A stretch of 64,000 nucleotides of DNA from Burkholderia glumae LMG 2196 = ATCC 33617 (lineage in GTDB: Bacteria; Pseudomonadota; Gammaproteobacteria; Burkholderiales; Burkholderiaceae), in assembly GCF_000960995.1 (NCBI RefSeq), contig NZ_CP009434.1, positions 2,418,001 to 2,482,000 of the forward strand. Direction: 5' to 3'. Position numbers and translations under genes: made by a program. Below the pieces are notes generated by a model. The model searched no databases. It had not been told where the DNA came from and saw only the letters and a list, made by a program, of their open reading frames with translations. Below, in pieces: positions 26,372 to 35,574 of the stretch (position 1 is the stretch's first letter; every line of letters starts with the position of its first letter).

Positions 26372-27243
26372 GCTGACCTCCGTATCGACCGATGAATCGG
26401 AATGCGATGCCGGACCATGCCGGTCCGGCGACTGAGGATGTTGCAAGCTGCGCGCCGTGTCGTGCCCGGGCCCTGACGTCGTTCGACCCGCCTTGTCATC
26501 GTAGAGTCCCGACCTCGTTTCGGCGATGGCACCTTGCAATCTTTTACATCCGAAACCCATTTTTTCCGGCGCGGATTCGGCGCCATGCCCGCCGTGCGCG
26601 CCGCAAGGCCCCGCGGGACGGCGCTGCGCCGGGCCGGACCGGCAGCCGGGCACGGCAGCGGCAGGATAGCGGCGGCAGGAAGCATGCCCGGCGCGCGGCG
26701 AGCGCTTGCACAAGCGCGGTGCAATGCCTGCGGCCGCGATGCACGGCGCTGGCGAGCGCCGGCGCGGCGGGCCAGCGGTAGCCCTCGCGGGGCGCCCCGG
26801 GCCGGCCCGGCGCGTGTCACGGCGGCCTTGGCAAACGCGGCCGGCGGCGCCGGCCGGGCGTGATCGATGCGCGCGCAACGACCGGCGCATCGGCCCGGCC
26901 ATTGCGGCCGACGGCACGCCGGCGGGCGCGGACGGGCCGGGCATGATCTCGCGGCTTTTTTGGCGACTTATCGTAGCGGAGGCCGGCGCGCGGGGCGGCC
27001 CGTGCGCCATCGCGGGCCGGCGCCGCGCCGGCCGCGGCATGCGCCGCATCAAGGCCGCGCGGCGGCAGGCGTGATGCGGTGCAGCGCGCCCGATAGGCGC
27101 GCGGTCGCACTGCGTTTACAATCCAGCCGCGCAATTCAGCCGTGCCGCCCTGCTCGTGCCCCGGCCCGAGGCAGCCGGCCATGCACGTCACGACACACCA
27201 ACGAGCGTCGCGCACCACGACCAACGACCGGAGAATGCCCTTC
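26372..27243. other. 870-base intergenic region
   Basis: No supported gene lies here. The first 180 bases next to the small protein gene are AT-richer and should contain its promoter. 26560-27070 is very GC-rich with overlapping open frames of low complexity. A seven-pair hairpin (27084-27090 with 27096-27102) and a TACAAT hexamer (27117-27122) lie upstream of the permease and may belong to its promoter; no known riboswitch is recognised. Confidence 0.5.
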
Positions 27244-28545
27244 ATGGACTCGATCAAACGGTATTTCGGCTTCGCCGAGGCCGGTACCGACCTGCGCACG
27301 GAACTGCTCGCGGGCGTCACCACCTTCCTGACGATGGCCTACATCATCTTCGTGAATCCGGCGATCCTCGGCGACGCGGGCATGCCGAAGGAGTCGGTGT
27401 TCGTGGCGACCTGCCTGGTGGCCGCGCTCGCCTCGCTGATCATGGGCCTCTACGCGAACTACCCGGTGGCCTGCGCGCCCGGCATGGGCCTGAACGCCTA
27501 TTTCGCCTACGCGGTGGTCAAGGGCATGGGCTTCACGTGGCAGGCCGCGCTCGGCGCGGTGTTCATCTCCGGCTGCCTGTTCCTGCTGGTCACGCTGTTC
27601 CGCGTGCGCGAGGCCATCATCAACGGCATCCCGAAGACGCTGCGCGTCGCGATCACGGCCGGCATCGGCCTGTTCCTCGGCATCATCTCGCTGAAGACGG
27701 CGGGCGTGATCGTCGGCAGCCCGGCCACGCTCGTCACGCTCGGCAACCTGCACGAGCCCACCACCCTGCTCGCCATCGTCGGCTTCTTCGTGATCGTCAC
27801 GCTCGACGCGCTGCGCGTGCGCGGCGCGATCCTGATCGGCATCGTGACGGTCACCGTGCTGTCGTTCTTCTTCGGCGGCAACCAGTTCCACGGCATCGTC
27901 TCGGCGCCGCCGTCGATCTCGCCCACGCTGTTCCAGCTCGACATCCACGCCGCGCTCGCCACCGGCGTGATCAACGTGATCCTGGTGTTCTTCCTGGTCG
28001 AGCTGTTCGACGCCACCGGCACGCTGATGGGCGTGGCCAATCGCGCGGGCCTGCTGGTGGAAGGCAAGATGGATCGCCTGAACCGCGCGCTGCTGGCCGA
28101 CAGCACCGCGATCGTCGCGGGCTCGGTGCTCGGCACCTCGTCCACCACCGCCTACATCGAAAGCGCCTCGGGCGTGCAGGCGGGCGGGCGCACCGGGATG
28201 ACCGCGGTGACCGTGGCGGTGCTGTTCCTGGCGTGCCTGTTCATCGCGCCGCTCGCGGGCGTGGTGCCCGCCTACGCCACCGCGCCCGCGCTGCTCTACG
28301 TGTCGTGCCTGATGCTGCGCGACATGGTGGACGTGCCGTGGGACGACGCCACCGAGGCCGTGCCCGCCGCGCTGACCGCGCTGCTGATGCCGTTCACCTA
28401 CTCGATCGCCAACGGCGTGGCGTTCGGCTTCATCGCCTACGCCGGGCTCAAGCTGCTGACGGGCCGCCTGAAGGAAGTGAAGGCGGTGGTCTGGATCATC
28501 GCGATCGTGTTCCTGTTCCGCTACTTCTACCTCGGCGCCGACTGA
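27244..28545 (+). CDS. AzgA-family purine (guanine/hypoxanthine) permease
   Basis: The 433-residue inner-membrane protein of the NCS2/AzgA family (COG2252 type) starts MDSIKRYFGFAEAGTDLRTE and has ten or more membrane segments. The signature regions VACAPGMGLNAYFAY and VLGTSSTTAYIESASGVQAGGRTG match the family. It imports purine bases with protons. GGAG lies ten bases before ATG 27244; an ATG three codons earlier (27235) is too close to it. It is monocistronic, followed 95 bases later by a lytic transglycosylase. Confidence 0.9.
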   Translation: MDSIKRYFGFAEAGTDLRTELLAGVTTFLTMAYIIFVNPAILGDAGMPKESVFVATCLVAALASLIMGLYANYPVACAPGMGLNAYFAYAVVKGMGFTWQAALGAVFISGCLFLLVTLFRVREAIINGIPKTLRVAITAGIGLFLGIISLKTAGVIVGSPATLVTLGNLHEPTTLLAIVGFFVIVTLDALRVRGAILIGIVTVTVLSFFFGGNQFHGIVSAPPSISPTLFQLDIHAALATGVINVILVFFLVELFDATGTLMGVANRAGLLVEGKMDRLNRALLADSTAIVAGSVLGTSSTTAYIESASGVQAGGRTGMTAVTVAVLFLACLFIAPLAGVVPAYATAPALLYVSCLMLRDMVDVPWDDATEAVPAALTALLMPFTYSIANGVAFGFIAYAGLKLLTGRLKEVKAVVWIIAIVFLFRYFYLGAD

Positions 28546-28640
28546 GTCCGGCGCGGCCGCTGCAACGGGTGCCGCGTTTTGCGGCCAGGCCGCCGCCGGG
28601 GTGGCTATACTGTACGCCCCGGCTGCCTTTCCCGAGACCC

Positions 28641-29252
28641 ATGCGGCGCGTCCCCTGTTCGATCGTTCTCCTGCTCGGCTACGCCTGCGCGGCACCCGCG
28701 GCGTTCGCCGAGGCAGCCGTGCCCGCGCCCGCGTCGCTCACGCAGGCGAACGCGCCGGCCAGGGGGCCGGTGTCCGCCTACCTGATCCGCAAGTTCGGCG
28801 TCGCGAAGCGCAAGGCCGAGCAGATCTCCGATGCCGTCTCGCTGGCCGCGGCGAAGTATTCGCTGCCGCCCGCCGTGCTGCTCGCGATCATCTCGATCGA
28901 GTCGCGCTTTCGCGAAAAGGCAAGGGGCGCGAACGGCGCCACCGGGCTGATGCAGGTCGTGCCGTCCGCGCATCGCGGGCTGCTGCGCAGCGTGAAGGAT
29001 TTGACCGAGCCCACCGCCAACATCAACGCCGGCTCCGCGATCCTCTACGGCTACATGCAGGCCGCCAACGGCGACCTCGACATCGCGATGCGCCGCTACG
29101 GCGGCTCGCAGGCCTATGCGCAGAAGATCCGGCTGCGCGCCGAGGAGTTCGACAAGGACCTGCGGCCCGCCGGGCCGGCCACGCCCGACGCGGACGCTGA
29201 TGCGGATTCGAGCGAGCCGCGCGAGACGGTACCGCGCTCCCGCGCGAAATAG
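28641..29252 (+). CDS. Periplasmic lytic transglycosylase (SLT domain)
   Basis: The 203-residue protein has a signal peptide ending near AFAEA (residue 23-25). The SLT fold spans about 70-165; catalytic glutamate E87 lies in SIESRF, followed by NGATGLMQVVPS and the Y/G-rich MRRYGGSQAYAQKI motif. It cleaves peptidoglycan between MurNAc and GlcNAc. The C-terminal 35 residues are acidic and disordered. It converges with the DUF1488 gene, 13 bases apart. Confidence 0.88.
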   Translation: MRRVPCSIVLLLGYACAAPAAFAEAAVPAPASLTQANAPARGPVSAYLIRKFGVAKRKAEQISDAVSLAAAKYSLPPAVLLAIISIESRFREKARGANGATGLMQVVPSAHRGLLRSVKDLTEPTANINAGSAILYGYMQAANGDLDIAMRRYGGSQAYAQKIRLRAEEFDKDLRPAGPATPDADADADSSEPRETVPRSRAK

Positions 29253-29265
29253 GGCGCCGGCGCCG

Positions 29266-29553
29266 TCAATCCAGATTCGCCTCGTAGAAGCGCACGTAAC
29301 CGCTGCGCAGCGTCACGCAGCGCGCCCGCGTGTCGGCGAGCAGCCGCCGGGCGGCGGCCTCGATGCGCGGCCGGTGCGTCGAGAATGCCCCCACCATGTC
29401 CTCGAAACGCGGCGAGGCCGCACCGAAATGCGATTCGAGCGCCTCGGCCGTGATCTGGCACTGCACCGGTTCGCCATCGACCAGCGCCGTGAAGGCCAGC
29501 GTCAGCTCGCGCCCCGAGTAGGCGGGAGCTTCGTTCGGAAAGTGGATCTGCAT
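29266..29553 (-). CDS. DUF1488 family protein
   Basis: The 95-residue protein begins MQIHFPNEAPAYSGRELTLAF and contains ITAEALESHFGA, both typical of DUF1488. The family is common in Burkholderia and has no assigned function. No signal peptide is seen. It may be monocistronic; its upstream region faces the sigma-54 activator gene. Confidence 0.8.
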   Translation of the reverse strand: MQIHFPNEAPAYSGRELTLAFTALVDGEPVQCQITAEALESHFGAASPRFEDMVGAFSTHRPRIEAAARRLLADTRARCVTLRSGYVRFYEANLD

Positions 29554-29991
29554 GGGTGCGCCTTTGCCGTGACGGGAATGCCAAAGGCCGCGCAGAGCGC
29601 CGTCGGCCGCATCGGCCCGGCCTGCGCGGGACGGCCGGCGAGCGGCCCGCGCGGGCAGCAGGATCGCGCGGCGGGCGGCGCCGGTTGTCTCCACTGTAGA
29701 CGCTTTCGCCGCACACGCAAGGCGCAAACCAGGCAACCGGCGCGCCGCCGGATGCGGCGCGCCCCGCACCGCGGCTCGTGCCGGCGCCCGCCACGCGGGC
29801 GGCCGGCATGGTGCGGTGCGCAAGACGCGTTGCCCGCAGGCGCGAGCCCGGCTGCGGACGGCCGGCCGGCGGCATCGGCGGAATTGCGGTCGCGCGAGGC
29901 GCCGCGCGCTTGTATCATGACGCGTGCCGGCGCGGGCCTCCCGCGCCGGCACCACAATCGGAGTGCCGCCCACGGCTCCCTGGAGACAGAC
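29554..29991. other. Divergent intergenic region of 438 bases
   Basis: The region lies between the DUF1488 and activator genes. It is GC-rich with no supported gene. No clear -24/-12 (GG-N10-GC) promoter could be assigned with confidence. Confidence 0.5.
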
Positions 29992-31977
29992 ATGCCGCAA
30001 TCCACCGTGCTGCCCGCCGCCGACAGCCGTCTCGACCTGCTCGCGCAGGCGCATGCGCGTTCCACATCGGGCGGCCTGCGCGCCTCCGACCGCCCCGACT
30101 ACGCTCCGCTTTCGCCGCGCGCGATGCGCGAGCTGATCGACGGCAACCGCTCGCTCTACACGCACGCGCTGCCCGTGATGGAAGCGCTGCATGCGCAGAT
30201 CGCCGACACCGAGAGCCTGGTACTCCTGACCGATCGCGAAGGCCTGGTCCTGCACAGCATCGGCGACGCCGATTTCGTCGAGAAGGCGAACCGCGTCGCG
30301 CTGCGGCCCGGCGCATCGTGGGCCGAGGGAACGCGCGGCACCAACGCGATCGGCACCGCGCTGGCCGCGAAACAGGCCGTCACCGTGCATGGCAACGAGC
30401 ACTTCCTGCGCGCGAATCACGTCTTGTCATGCTCGTGCGCACCGATCACCGACCCGTTCGGGCGCCTGCTCGGCGCGCTCGACGTGAGCGGCGACCCGCG
30501 CGGCTTCGGCCCGCACACGCTCGCGCTCGTGAAGATGTCGGCGCAGCTGATCGAGAACCACCTGTTCGCGAACGCCTGCGACGCCGCCCTGCGGGTCCGT
30601 TTTCACGCGCATGCCGAATTCGTCGATTCGCTGTTCGGCGGGCTGGTGGCGTTCCGGCCCGACGGCACGCTGCTGGCCGCCAACCGCAGCGCGCAGTTCC
30701 AGCTCGGCGCGACCCTCGACACGCTGCAGGACCAGGGCTGCAACGCGCTGTTCGGCGTGCCGTTCGCGCGGCTGGCCGACCACGCCGCGCGCGACGCCGG
30801 CGCGACGCTGGCCCTCACGCTCGCCTCCGGGGTGCGCGTGTTCGCGCGCTGCGAGTACGCCGACGCGCCGCGCACCGGGGCCGCCGCCGCGCGGCCGGCC
30901 GCCCCGGCCGCCCCGGCCACTCCGGCGGCGGCACGCCCGGCCGGCACCGTGCCCGCGCTGCCCGATGCCGGCGATGCGCCCCCGGAGGCGATCACCTTCG
31001 CCACGCTCGATACCGGCGATGCGCGGCTGGCCGCGATCCTGCAGCGGGTCGGCAAGATTCGCGGGCGCGACCTGCCGGTGCTGATCCTCGGCGAGACCGG
31101 CACCGGCAAGGAGTGGCTCGCGCGGGCGCTGCATCATGCTTCGCCGCGCCGCGACGGCCCGTTCGTGGCCGTCAACTGCGCCGCGCTGCCCGATTCGCTG
31201 ATCGAGGCCGAGCTGTTCGGCTATGAGGACGGCGCGTTCACGGGCGCGCGGCGGCGCGGCAACCCGGGCCGGATCGTGCAGGCCGACGGCGGCACGCTGT
31301 TCCTGGACGAGATCGGCGACATGCCGCTCGCGCAGCAGGTGCGGCTGATGCGGGTGCTGCAGGAGCGCGCCGTGGTGCCGCTCGGCGGCGGCCGCGCACT
31401 GCCGGTGGACATCCGGGTGGTCTGCGCCACGCACCGCGACCTGCGCGCGATGATCGCCGAGCAGACGTTTCGCGAGGATCTCTACTATCGGATCAACGGG
31501 CTCGCCGTCACGCTGCCGCCGCTCGCCCAACGCAGCGATCAGGCCGAGCTGGTGCGGCGCATGCTGGCCCGGCTCGCGCGCAGCGAAACGCTGCCCACGC
31601 GCGTGTCCGACGCCGTCATCGAGGCGTTCGCGCGCTGCCGCTGGCCCGGCAACCTGAGGCAGATGGCCAACGTGCTGCGCACCGCCGGCATGCTGGCCGA
31701 CGATGCGCCCGAGATCGACGTGGAGCACCTGCCGGACGACTTCTGGCTCGACTGCCCCGCGGAACCGGCCGGGCCGGCCGGCATCGCGGCGCGTGCCGCC
31801 GCGCCGGCCGCGTCCGCCTCGCCCGCCCCCGCCACCACGCTCGACGCGCACCAGGCCTCGTTGATCGACAGCACGCTCGCGCGCCATCGCGGCAATGTGT
31901 CGGCGGCCGCGCGCGAACTGGGGCTTGCACGCAACACCGTCTACCGGCACCTGCGGCGGCGCCGCGCCCAGCCCTGA
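29992..31977 (+). CDS. Sigma-54-dependent activator of the AcoR type
   Basis: The 661-residue enhancer-binding protein has an N-terminal GAF-like sensor (about 55-200, with GASWAEGTRGTNAIGTAL) and an Ala/Pro-rich linker. The AAA+ domain follows, with Walker A GETGTGKEW, the sigma-54 contact motif GAFTGA, and Walker B GGTLFLDEIGDMP. A Fis-type HTH (NVSAAARELGLARNTVYRHLRRRR) ends the protein. The architecture is that of AcoR, which activates acetoin or alcohol catabolism operons. No such operon lies next to it, so the target is unknown. It lies 67 bases upstream of a ferredoxin gene on the same strand. Confidence 0.88.
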   Translation: MPQSTVLPAADSRLDLLAQAHARSTSGGLRASDRPDYAPLSPRAMRELIDGNRSLYTHALPVMEALHAQIADTESLVLLTDREGLVLHSIGDADFVEKANRVALRPGASWAEGTRGTNAIGTALAAKQAVTVHGNEHFLRANHVLSCSCAPITDPFGRLLGALDVSGDPRGFGPHTLALVKMSAQLIENHLFANACDAALRVRFHAHAEFVDSLFGGLVAFRPDGTLLAANRSAQFQLGATLDTLQDQGCNALFGVPFARLADHAARDAGATLALTLASGVRVFARCEYADAPRTGAAAARPAAPAAPATPAAARPAGTVPALPDAGDAPPEAITFATLDTGDARLAAILQRVGKIRGRDLPVLILGETGTGKEWLARALHHASPRRDGPFVAVNCAALPDSLIEAELFGYEDGAFTGARRRGNPGRIVQADGGTLFLDEIGDMPLAQQVRLMRVLQERAVVPLGGGRALPVDIRVVCATHRDLRAMIAEQTFREDLYYRINGLAVTLPPLAQRSDQAELVRRMLARLARSETLPTRVSDAVIEAFARCRWPGNLRQMANVLRTAGMLADDAPEIDVEHLPDDFWLDCPAEPAGPAGIAARAAAPAASASPAPATTLDAHQASLIDSTLARHRGNVSAAARELGLARNTVYRHLRRRRAQP

Positions 31978-32044
31978 GGACGGCGGGCGCTTCGGGTATG
32001 CTGACGGTCCCGCCGCCCGCGCGGCATCGACCGTTGCGCCGCCG

Positions 32045-32356
32045 ATGACCACCGATCCGTCCGAACCCGCTTACCGCGTGCGTGTCGAGCCGCTTGGCGC
32101 GAGCTTCGACGCGCCCGACTCGCTGTCGCTGCTCGAGGCCGCCGGCTTCGAGGGCGTGTCGCTGCCGCGCTCGTGCCGCAACGGCACCTGCCGAACCTGC
32201 CTGTGCCGGCTGCGCGAGGGCAGCGTGCGATACCGGATCGAATGGCCCGGGCTCAGCGCGCAGGAGAAACGCGAGGGGTGGATCCTGCCTTGCGTGGCCG
32301 TCGCCGAATCGGATCTGGTGATCGAGTACGAGGGGATGGAGGCGTTTTCGCGGTAG
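32045..32356 (+). CDS. Plant-type 2Fe-2S ferredoxin
   Basis: The 103-residue protein has the chloroplast-type ligand pattern: C44, C49 and C52 (C-x4-C-x2-C in SCRNGTCRTC) and C83. It has no signal peptide and is a soluble electron carrier. Such small stand-alone ferredoxins usually serve an oxygenase or demethylase; no partner is adjacent. It follows the activator gene by 67 bases and precedes the FAD dehydrogenase by 108. Confidence 0.88.
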   Translation: MTTDPSEPAYRVRVEPLGASFDAPDSLSLLEAAGFEGVSLPRSCRNGTCRTCLCRLREGSVRYRIEWPGLSAQEKREGWILPCVAVAESDLVIEYEGMEAFSR

Positions 32357-32464
32357 CGGGCCGTCACTCGAACGGCACCACGGCCGCTCCCCATCCCCGC
32401 CCTCCTGTTTCGCCCGCCGCGCGAATCGGCGAGAATCGCGTGTCCACTCCCGCCCCTCACGCCC

Positions 32465-33736
32465 ATGGATTTCGACGTCATCGTCCTCGGCGCCGGCATC
32501 GTCGGCGTCAGCGTTGCCGTGCATCTTCAGGATCGCGGCCGGCGCGTCGCGCTCGTCGATCGCCAGGCGCCCGGGCTCGGCACGAGCTTCGGCAACGCGG
32601 GGCTGATCGAGCGTTCGTCGGTCATGCCCTACGCGTTCCCGCGCAGCCCGCTCACGCTGCTGCGCTACGCGGCCAATCAGGCTACCGCGATGTACTGGCA
32701 TCCGCCCTCGCTGCCCGGCTTCGCGCCATGGCTGCTGCGCTTCTGGCACGAATCCGCGCCGGCACGCCACGCCGCGGCGGCACGCGACATGCGCGCGCTG
32801 ATCGAGCGCAGCGTGATCGAGCACGACGCGCTCACGGCACGCAGCGCCGAGGCCGCCGCCCTGGTGCGCGCGAGCGGCTGGATCGAGGCGTTCCGTTCGC
32901 CGCGCGCATTCGAGCGGGGCGCCGCGCAGGCAGCCGCGCTGGCCCGCTCGCACGGCCTGCGTTACGCGGCGCTCGACGGCGCCGCGCTGCGCGCGCAGCA
33001 GCCCTCGCTGCGCGCGGGCTTCGCGGGCGGCATCCACTGGCTCGATCCGAAGGCCGTGTCGAACCCGGGCGCGCTGGTCGGTGCCTACGCCGCGTTGTGC
33101 CGCCAACTGGGTGGCACGCTGCTCAGCGGCGACGCGACCACGCTGGCGCCGCTCGGCGACGCTCAGGGCAGCCGCCGCGGGTGGTGCGTGCAGACCACCG
33201 ACGGCGAGGCGGTCGCACGCGACGTCGTGATCGCGCTCGGTCCGTGGTCCGACACCGTGTTCGCACGCTTCGGCTACCGCATTCCGCTGCGCGACAAGCG
33301 CGGCTATCACATGCACTACGCGCCGCCGGCCGGCGAGCCGGGGCTCTCGGCGCCCGTCGTCGACATCGAGCAGGGCTACGTGATCGCGCCGATGCAGCGC
33401 GGCCTGCGGCTGACCACCGGCGTCGAACTCGCCGCGCGCTCGCTGCCGCCCACCGGCATCCAACTCGCGCGCGCCGAGCGCATCGCGCGGCCCACTTTCG
33501 GTCTCGGCGAGCGGCTCGATCCGGCGCCGTGGCTGGGCATGCGGCCCTGCACGCCCGACATGCGCCCGGTGCTTGGCGCCGCGCCGCGGCACCCGGGCAT
33601 GTGGTTCGCGTTCGGCCATAATCACCACGGCCTGACGCTGGGCCCGATCACGGGGCGACTGCTCGCGCAGGCGATCTGCGGCGAGCCTCCCGACATCGAT
33701 CTCGCGCCGTTCGACGCGCGCCGTTTCGAGCGCTGA
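32465..33736 (+). CDS. FAD-dependent D-amino-acid dehydrogenase-like oxidoreductase
   Basis: The 423-residue DadA/DAO-family flavoprotein has the dinucleotide-binding motif GAGIVG at 9-14. It also has GTSFGNAGLIERSSVMP, typical of DadA-like enzymes, and a C-terminal FAD-contact region WFAFGHNHHGLTLGPITGRL. It should oxidise an amine or D-amino acid and pass electrons to a carrier, possibly the ferredoxin encoded upstream. Substrate is not deducible. No terminator was identified directly after it. Confidence 0.85.
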   Translation: MDFDVIVLGAGIVGVSVAVHLQDRGRRVALVDRQAPGLGTSFGNAGLIERSSVMPYAFPRSPLTLLRYAANQATAMYWHPPSLPGFAPWLLRFWHESAPARHAAAARDMRALIERSVIEHDALTARSAEAAALVRASGWIEAFRSPRAFERGAAQAAALARSHGLRYAALDGAALRAQQPSLRAGFAGGIHWLDPKAVSNPGALVGAYAALCRQLGGTLLSGDATTLAPLGDAQGSRRGWCVQTTDGEAVARDVVIALGPWSDTVFARFGYRIPLRDKRGYHMHYAPPAGEPGLSAPVVDIEQGYVIAPMQRGLRLTTGVELAARSLPPTGIQLARAERIARPTFGLGERLDPAPWLGMRPCTPDMRPVLGAAPRHPGMWFAFGHNHHGLTLGPITGRLLAQAICGEPPDIDLAPFDARRFER

Positions 33737-34090
33737 GCACCACGCCCGCGCGAAACCCGCGCAAGGCCTGCCGGCACCGGCCGGCTACCCGGGCGAGCGG
33801 CCTCGAGCACGGCCCCGCCGCCGAATGCCGATGCAAGTAAGGCGCCTGCCGTGCGGCCCGCGCCTTTTCGAGCCCAGGGCCGTCCCGGTTTTTTTCTTTG
33901 CACGGCCGCACGAAATGACTCGATTGTTTCTGAATCGACAAAATGTAATTCGATCCAGACAGGATGTTTTTTCTTGCCGCGGGCGCTTACATTTAGCCCC
34001 AGATTCTTATTGGAAACCGCTACGGAATCGACAAAACGCAGTTGCAAATACTGCCTAGGCCGATACCGCACGAGCTTTGGGAAACGGCAA
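33737..34090. other. Intergenic region with a 12-base direct repeat
   Basis: The region of 354 bases is GC-rich to 33870 and AT-rich after that. GAATCGACAAAA occurs at 33932-33943 and again at 34025-34036, 93 bases apart, upstream of the DUF3331 gene. It may mark a regulator site. Confidence 0.45.
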
Positions 34091-34381
34091 ATGAAATCCT
34101 CCAAATCAATGCCTGCGCTCGACTCCGACGATGTACACGTCGAAATCCTCGAGCGCTCCGATACGCTGCTCGTCGTCCGCTGGGTCGAACCCGGCCGCTG
34201 CCACTACGGCGAGCAACGCTGGCGGCGGCGCTTCGCGCAGCGCACCGGCACCTGTGCGCTGTCGCGCCAGGTGATCCAGCGCGGCGAGGAAGTGTTCCGC
34301 CCCGCCGAGCGCCCCGCCCCGGCCAACGCCAGCGCGATGATCTCGGCCGCGCAGGTGCTCGGCATGCAAGGCGGCAAGTAG
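34091..34381 (+). CDS. DUF3331 family protein
   Basis: The 96-residue protein has the conserved RWRRRFAQRTGTCALS and GEEVFRP blocks of DUF3331, a family mostly confined to Burkholderia and relatives. No signal peptide or membrane segment is seen; the cysteines in CHYG and TCALS could bind metal, but that is speculative. It is followed 14 bases later by a classical terminator, so it forms its own transcription unit. Confidence 0.82.
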   Translation: MKSSKSMPALDSDDVHVEILERSDTLLVVRWVEPGRCHYGEQRWRRRFAQRTGTCALSRQVIQRGEEVFRPAERPAPANASAMISAAQVLGMQGGK

Positions 34382-34395
34382 GCCACACCCGAGGC

Positions 34396-34420
34396 CGCCG
34401 CGAGAGTTCGCGGCGTTTTT
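34396..34420 (+). terminator. Rho-independent terminator of the DUF3331 gene
   Basis: CGCCGCGA and TCGCGGCG form an eight-pair stem with a four-base loop, followed directly by TTTTT (34416-34420). Confidence 0.85.
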
Positions 34421-34698
34421 CGTGACACGCGCTGCCGGCGCGGCGGCGTCGCGCGAATGCGGCGGTGCCGCGGGCGCGCGGCGCGCTCGCGGCCGCGCGC
34501 GTCACCCGCCTGGGCGCCCCGCATCGGGCCGCCGGGCCACGTGCCGGCTGCGCCGGCCGGCTTCCCGGCGCGGTCCGCTCGCCGCGCAACAGGCGGCGCC
34601 ATGCCGCTGGCGCGAAGTCCCCGCTCTCGTCTCCCTCCCCCGTCTGGCTTGCCGGCGTTGCAAAAGTTGCAATGCTTCGGCGATTGTTTCCGCTGAAT
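34421..34698. other. Gene-free region
   Basis: GC-rich sequence to about 34660, then AT-rich. No gene or clear motif is seen before the DUF4148 promoter. Confidence 0.45.
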
Positions 34699-34726
34699 TT
34701 GCTCGATTTCAGCAACGATCTATGCT
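34699..34726 (+). promoter_or_regulatory. Candidate sigma-70 promoter of the DUF4148 gene
   Basis: TTGCTC (34699-34704) and TATGCT (34721-34726) are separated by 16 bases. They lie about 100 bases upstream of the start codon in the only AT-rich part of the region. Confidence 0.45.
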
Positions 34727-34828
34727 CAAAACTAGTATTTACCCTAGGTCTTCGGGCGACTACGATTCACCTCAACCGCTGACGACAAACAGTCGCAGCG
34801 ACAAACTAAGCAAGAAACGGAGGTCATC

Positions 34829-35134
34829 ATGAAGTCGCTCATTACCGCAGTCGCTGCCGCAACCGCCCTGACCGCTTCGTTCGCCGCCTCGGCGCAGACG
34901 AACGGGCCGGTGACGCGTGCCCAGGTTCGCGCGGAACTGGTCCAGCTCGAACGCGCCGGCTACCGCCCGGGCGTCGCGAGCCCGTACTATCCGGACGACA
35001 TCCAGGCGGCCCAGGCCCGCGTGGCCGGCACCGACACCAGCGGCTACGGTCCGCAGGCCGCCCCGACGGTGCGCTCGGGCAGCCCCGGCGCACCGGCGCC
35101 GGTCGCGCGTGATTCGATCTACCGCGGTCATTGA
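34829..35134 (+). CDS. DUF4148 family exported protein
   Basis: The 101-residue protein has a signal peptide (cleavage after SFAASA, residue about 22). The mature part contains VTRAQVRAELVQLERAGYRPG and SPYYPDDIQAAQARVA, the hallmark of DUF4148, an abundant family of small periplasmic proteins in Burkholderia. Function unknown. GGAGG precedes the ATG. A strong terminator follows at 35239-35267. Confidence 0.9.
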   Translation: MKSLITAVAAATALTASFAASAQTNGPVTRAQVRAELVQLERAGYRPGVASPYYPDDIQAAQARVAGTDTSGYGPQAAPTVRSGSPGAPAPVARDSIYRGH

Positions 35135-35238
35135 CCGGCCAGGCTGCCGTGGCGGCAGCCCGGTCCGGCGGCGGGCCCTCGCGGGCTGACGCGCCCTTGG
35201 CAGCCCCCAACCTCCGCCGCCCCAGCCGGGACGGCTTA

Positions 35239-35267
35239 GCCCGGGCGCCTGGCGCCCGGGCCTTTTT
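35239..35267 (+). terminator. Rho-independent terminator of the DUF4148 gene
   Basis: GCCCGGGCGC (35239-35248) and GCGCCCGGGC (35252-35261) form a ten-pair stem with loop CTG, followed by CTTTTT. Confidence 0.85.
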
Positions 35268-35392
35268 CGATCCTGGCGTGAACCGGAATCGCGGTGCCTC
35301 GCTCGAAACGGATCAATAAGTGGCTTGTATTGCAACGCTCTGTTTCACGTAACGCGTTAATGGCGTGGAAAGGATTCAAGCCCTCGGTATTG

Positions 35393-35434
35393 AAAAAAAC
35401 CGGCGCGGCCTCTCATGAGGTCGCGCCGGTTTTT
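35393..35434. terminator. Strong bidirectional terminator
   Basis: AAAAACCGGCGCG (35395-35407) pairs with CGCGCCGGTTTTT (35422-35434); an inner CCTC/GAGG stem continues it around loop TCAT. A-run and T-run on either side make it active in both directions. It closes the carnitine operon (minus strand). Confidence 0.88.
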
Positions 35435-35574
35435 ATCGGTCGGCCGATAACGGCATTTCAGACCATTCGCCGCCGCGTCGCGCCCCGCAGATTCGCCAAT
35501 CTGATTGCGATATTCAATAAGAGGCGTAATCGTGCTAATCGGCGATATTGCGCGCGATTATTCGGTTTTTCCGG

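Noticed and set aside
27061..27243. Purine or xanthine riboswitch before the AzgA permease
   Set aside because: Only one short hairpin is present; the conserved cores of known purine, xanthine or guanidine riboswitches are not seen.
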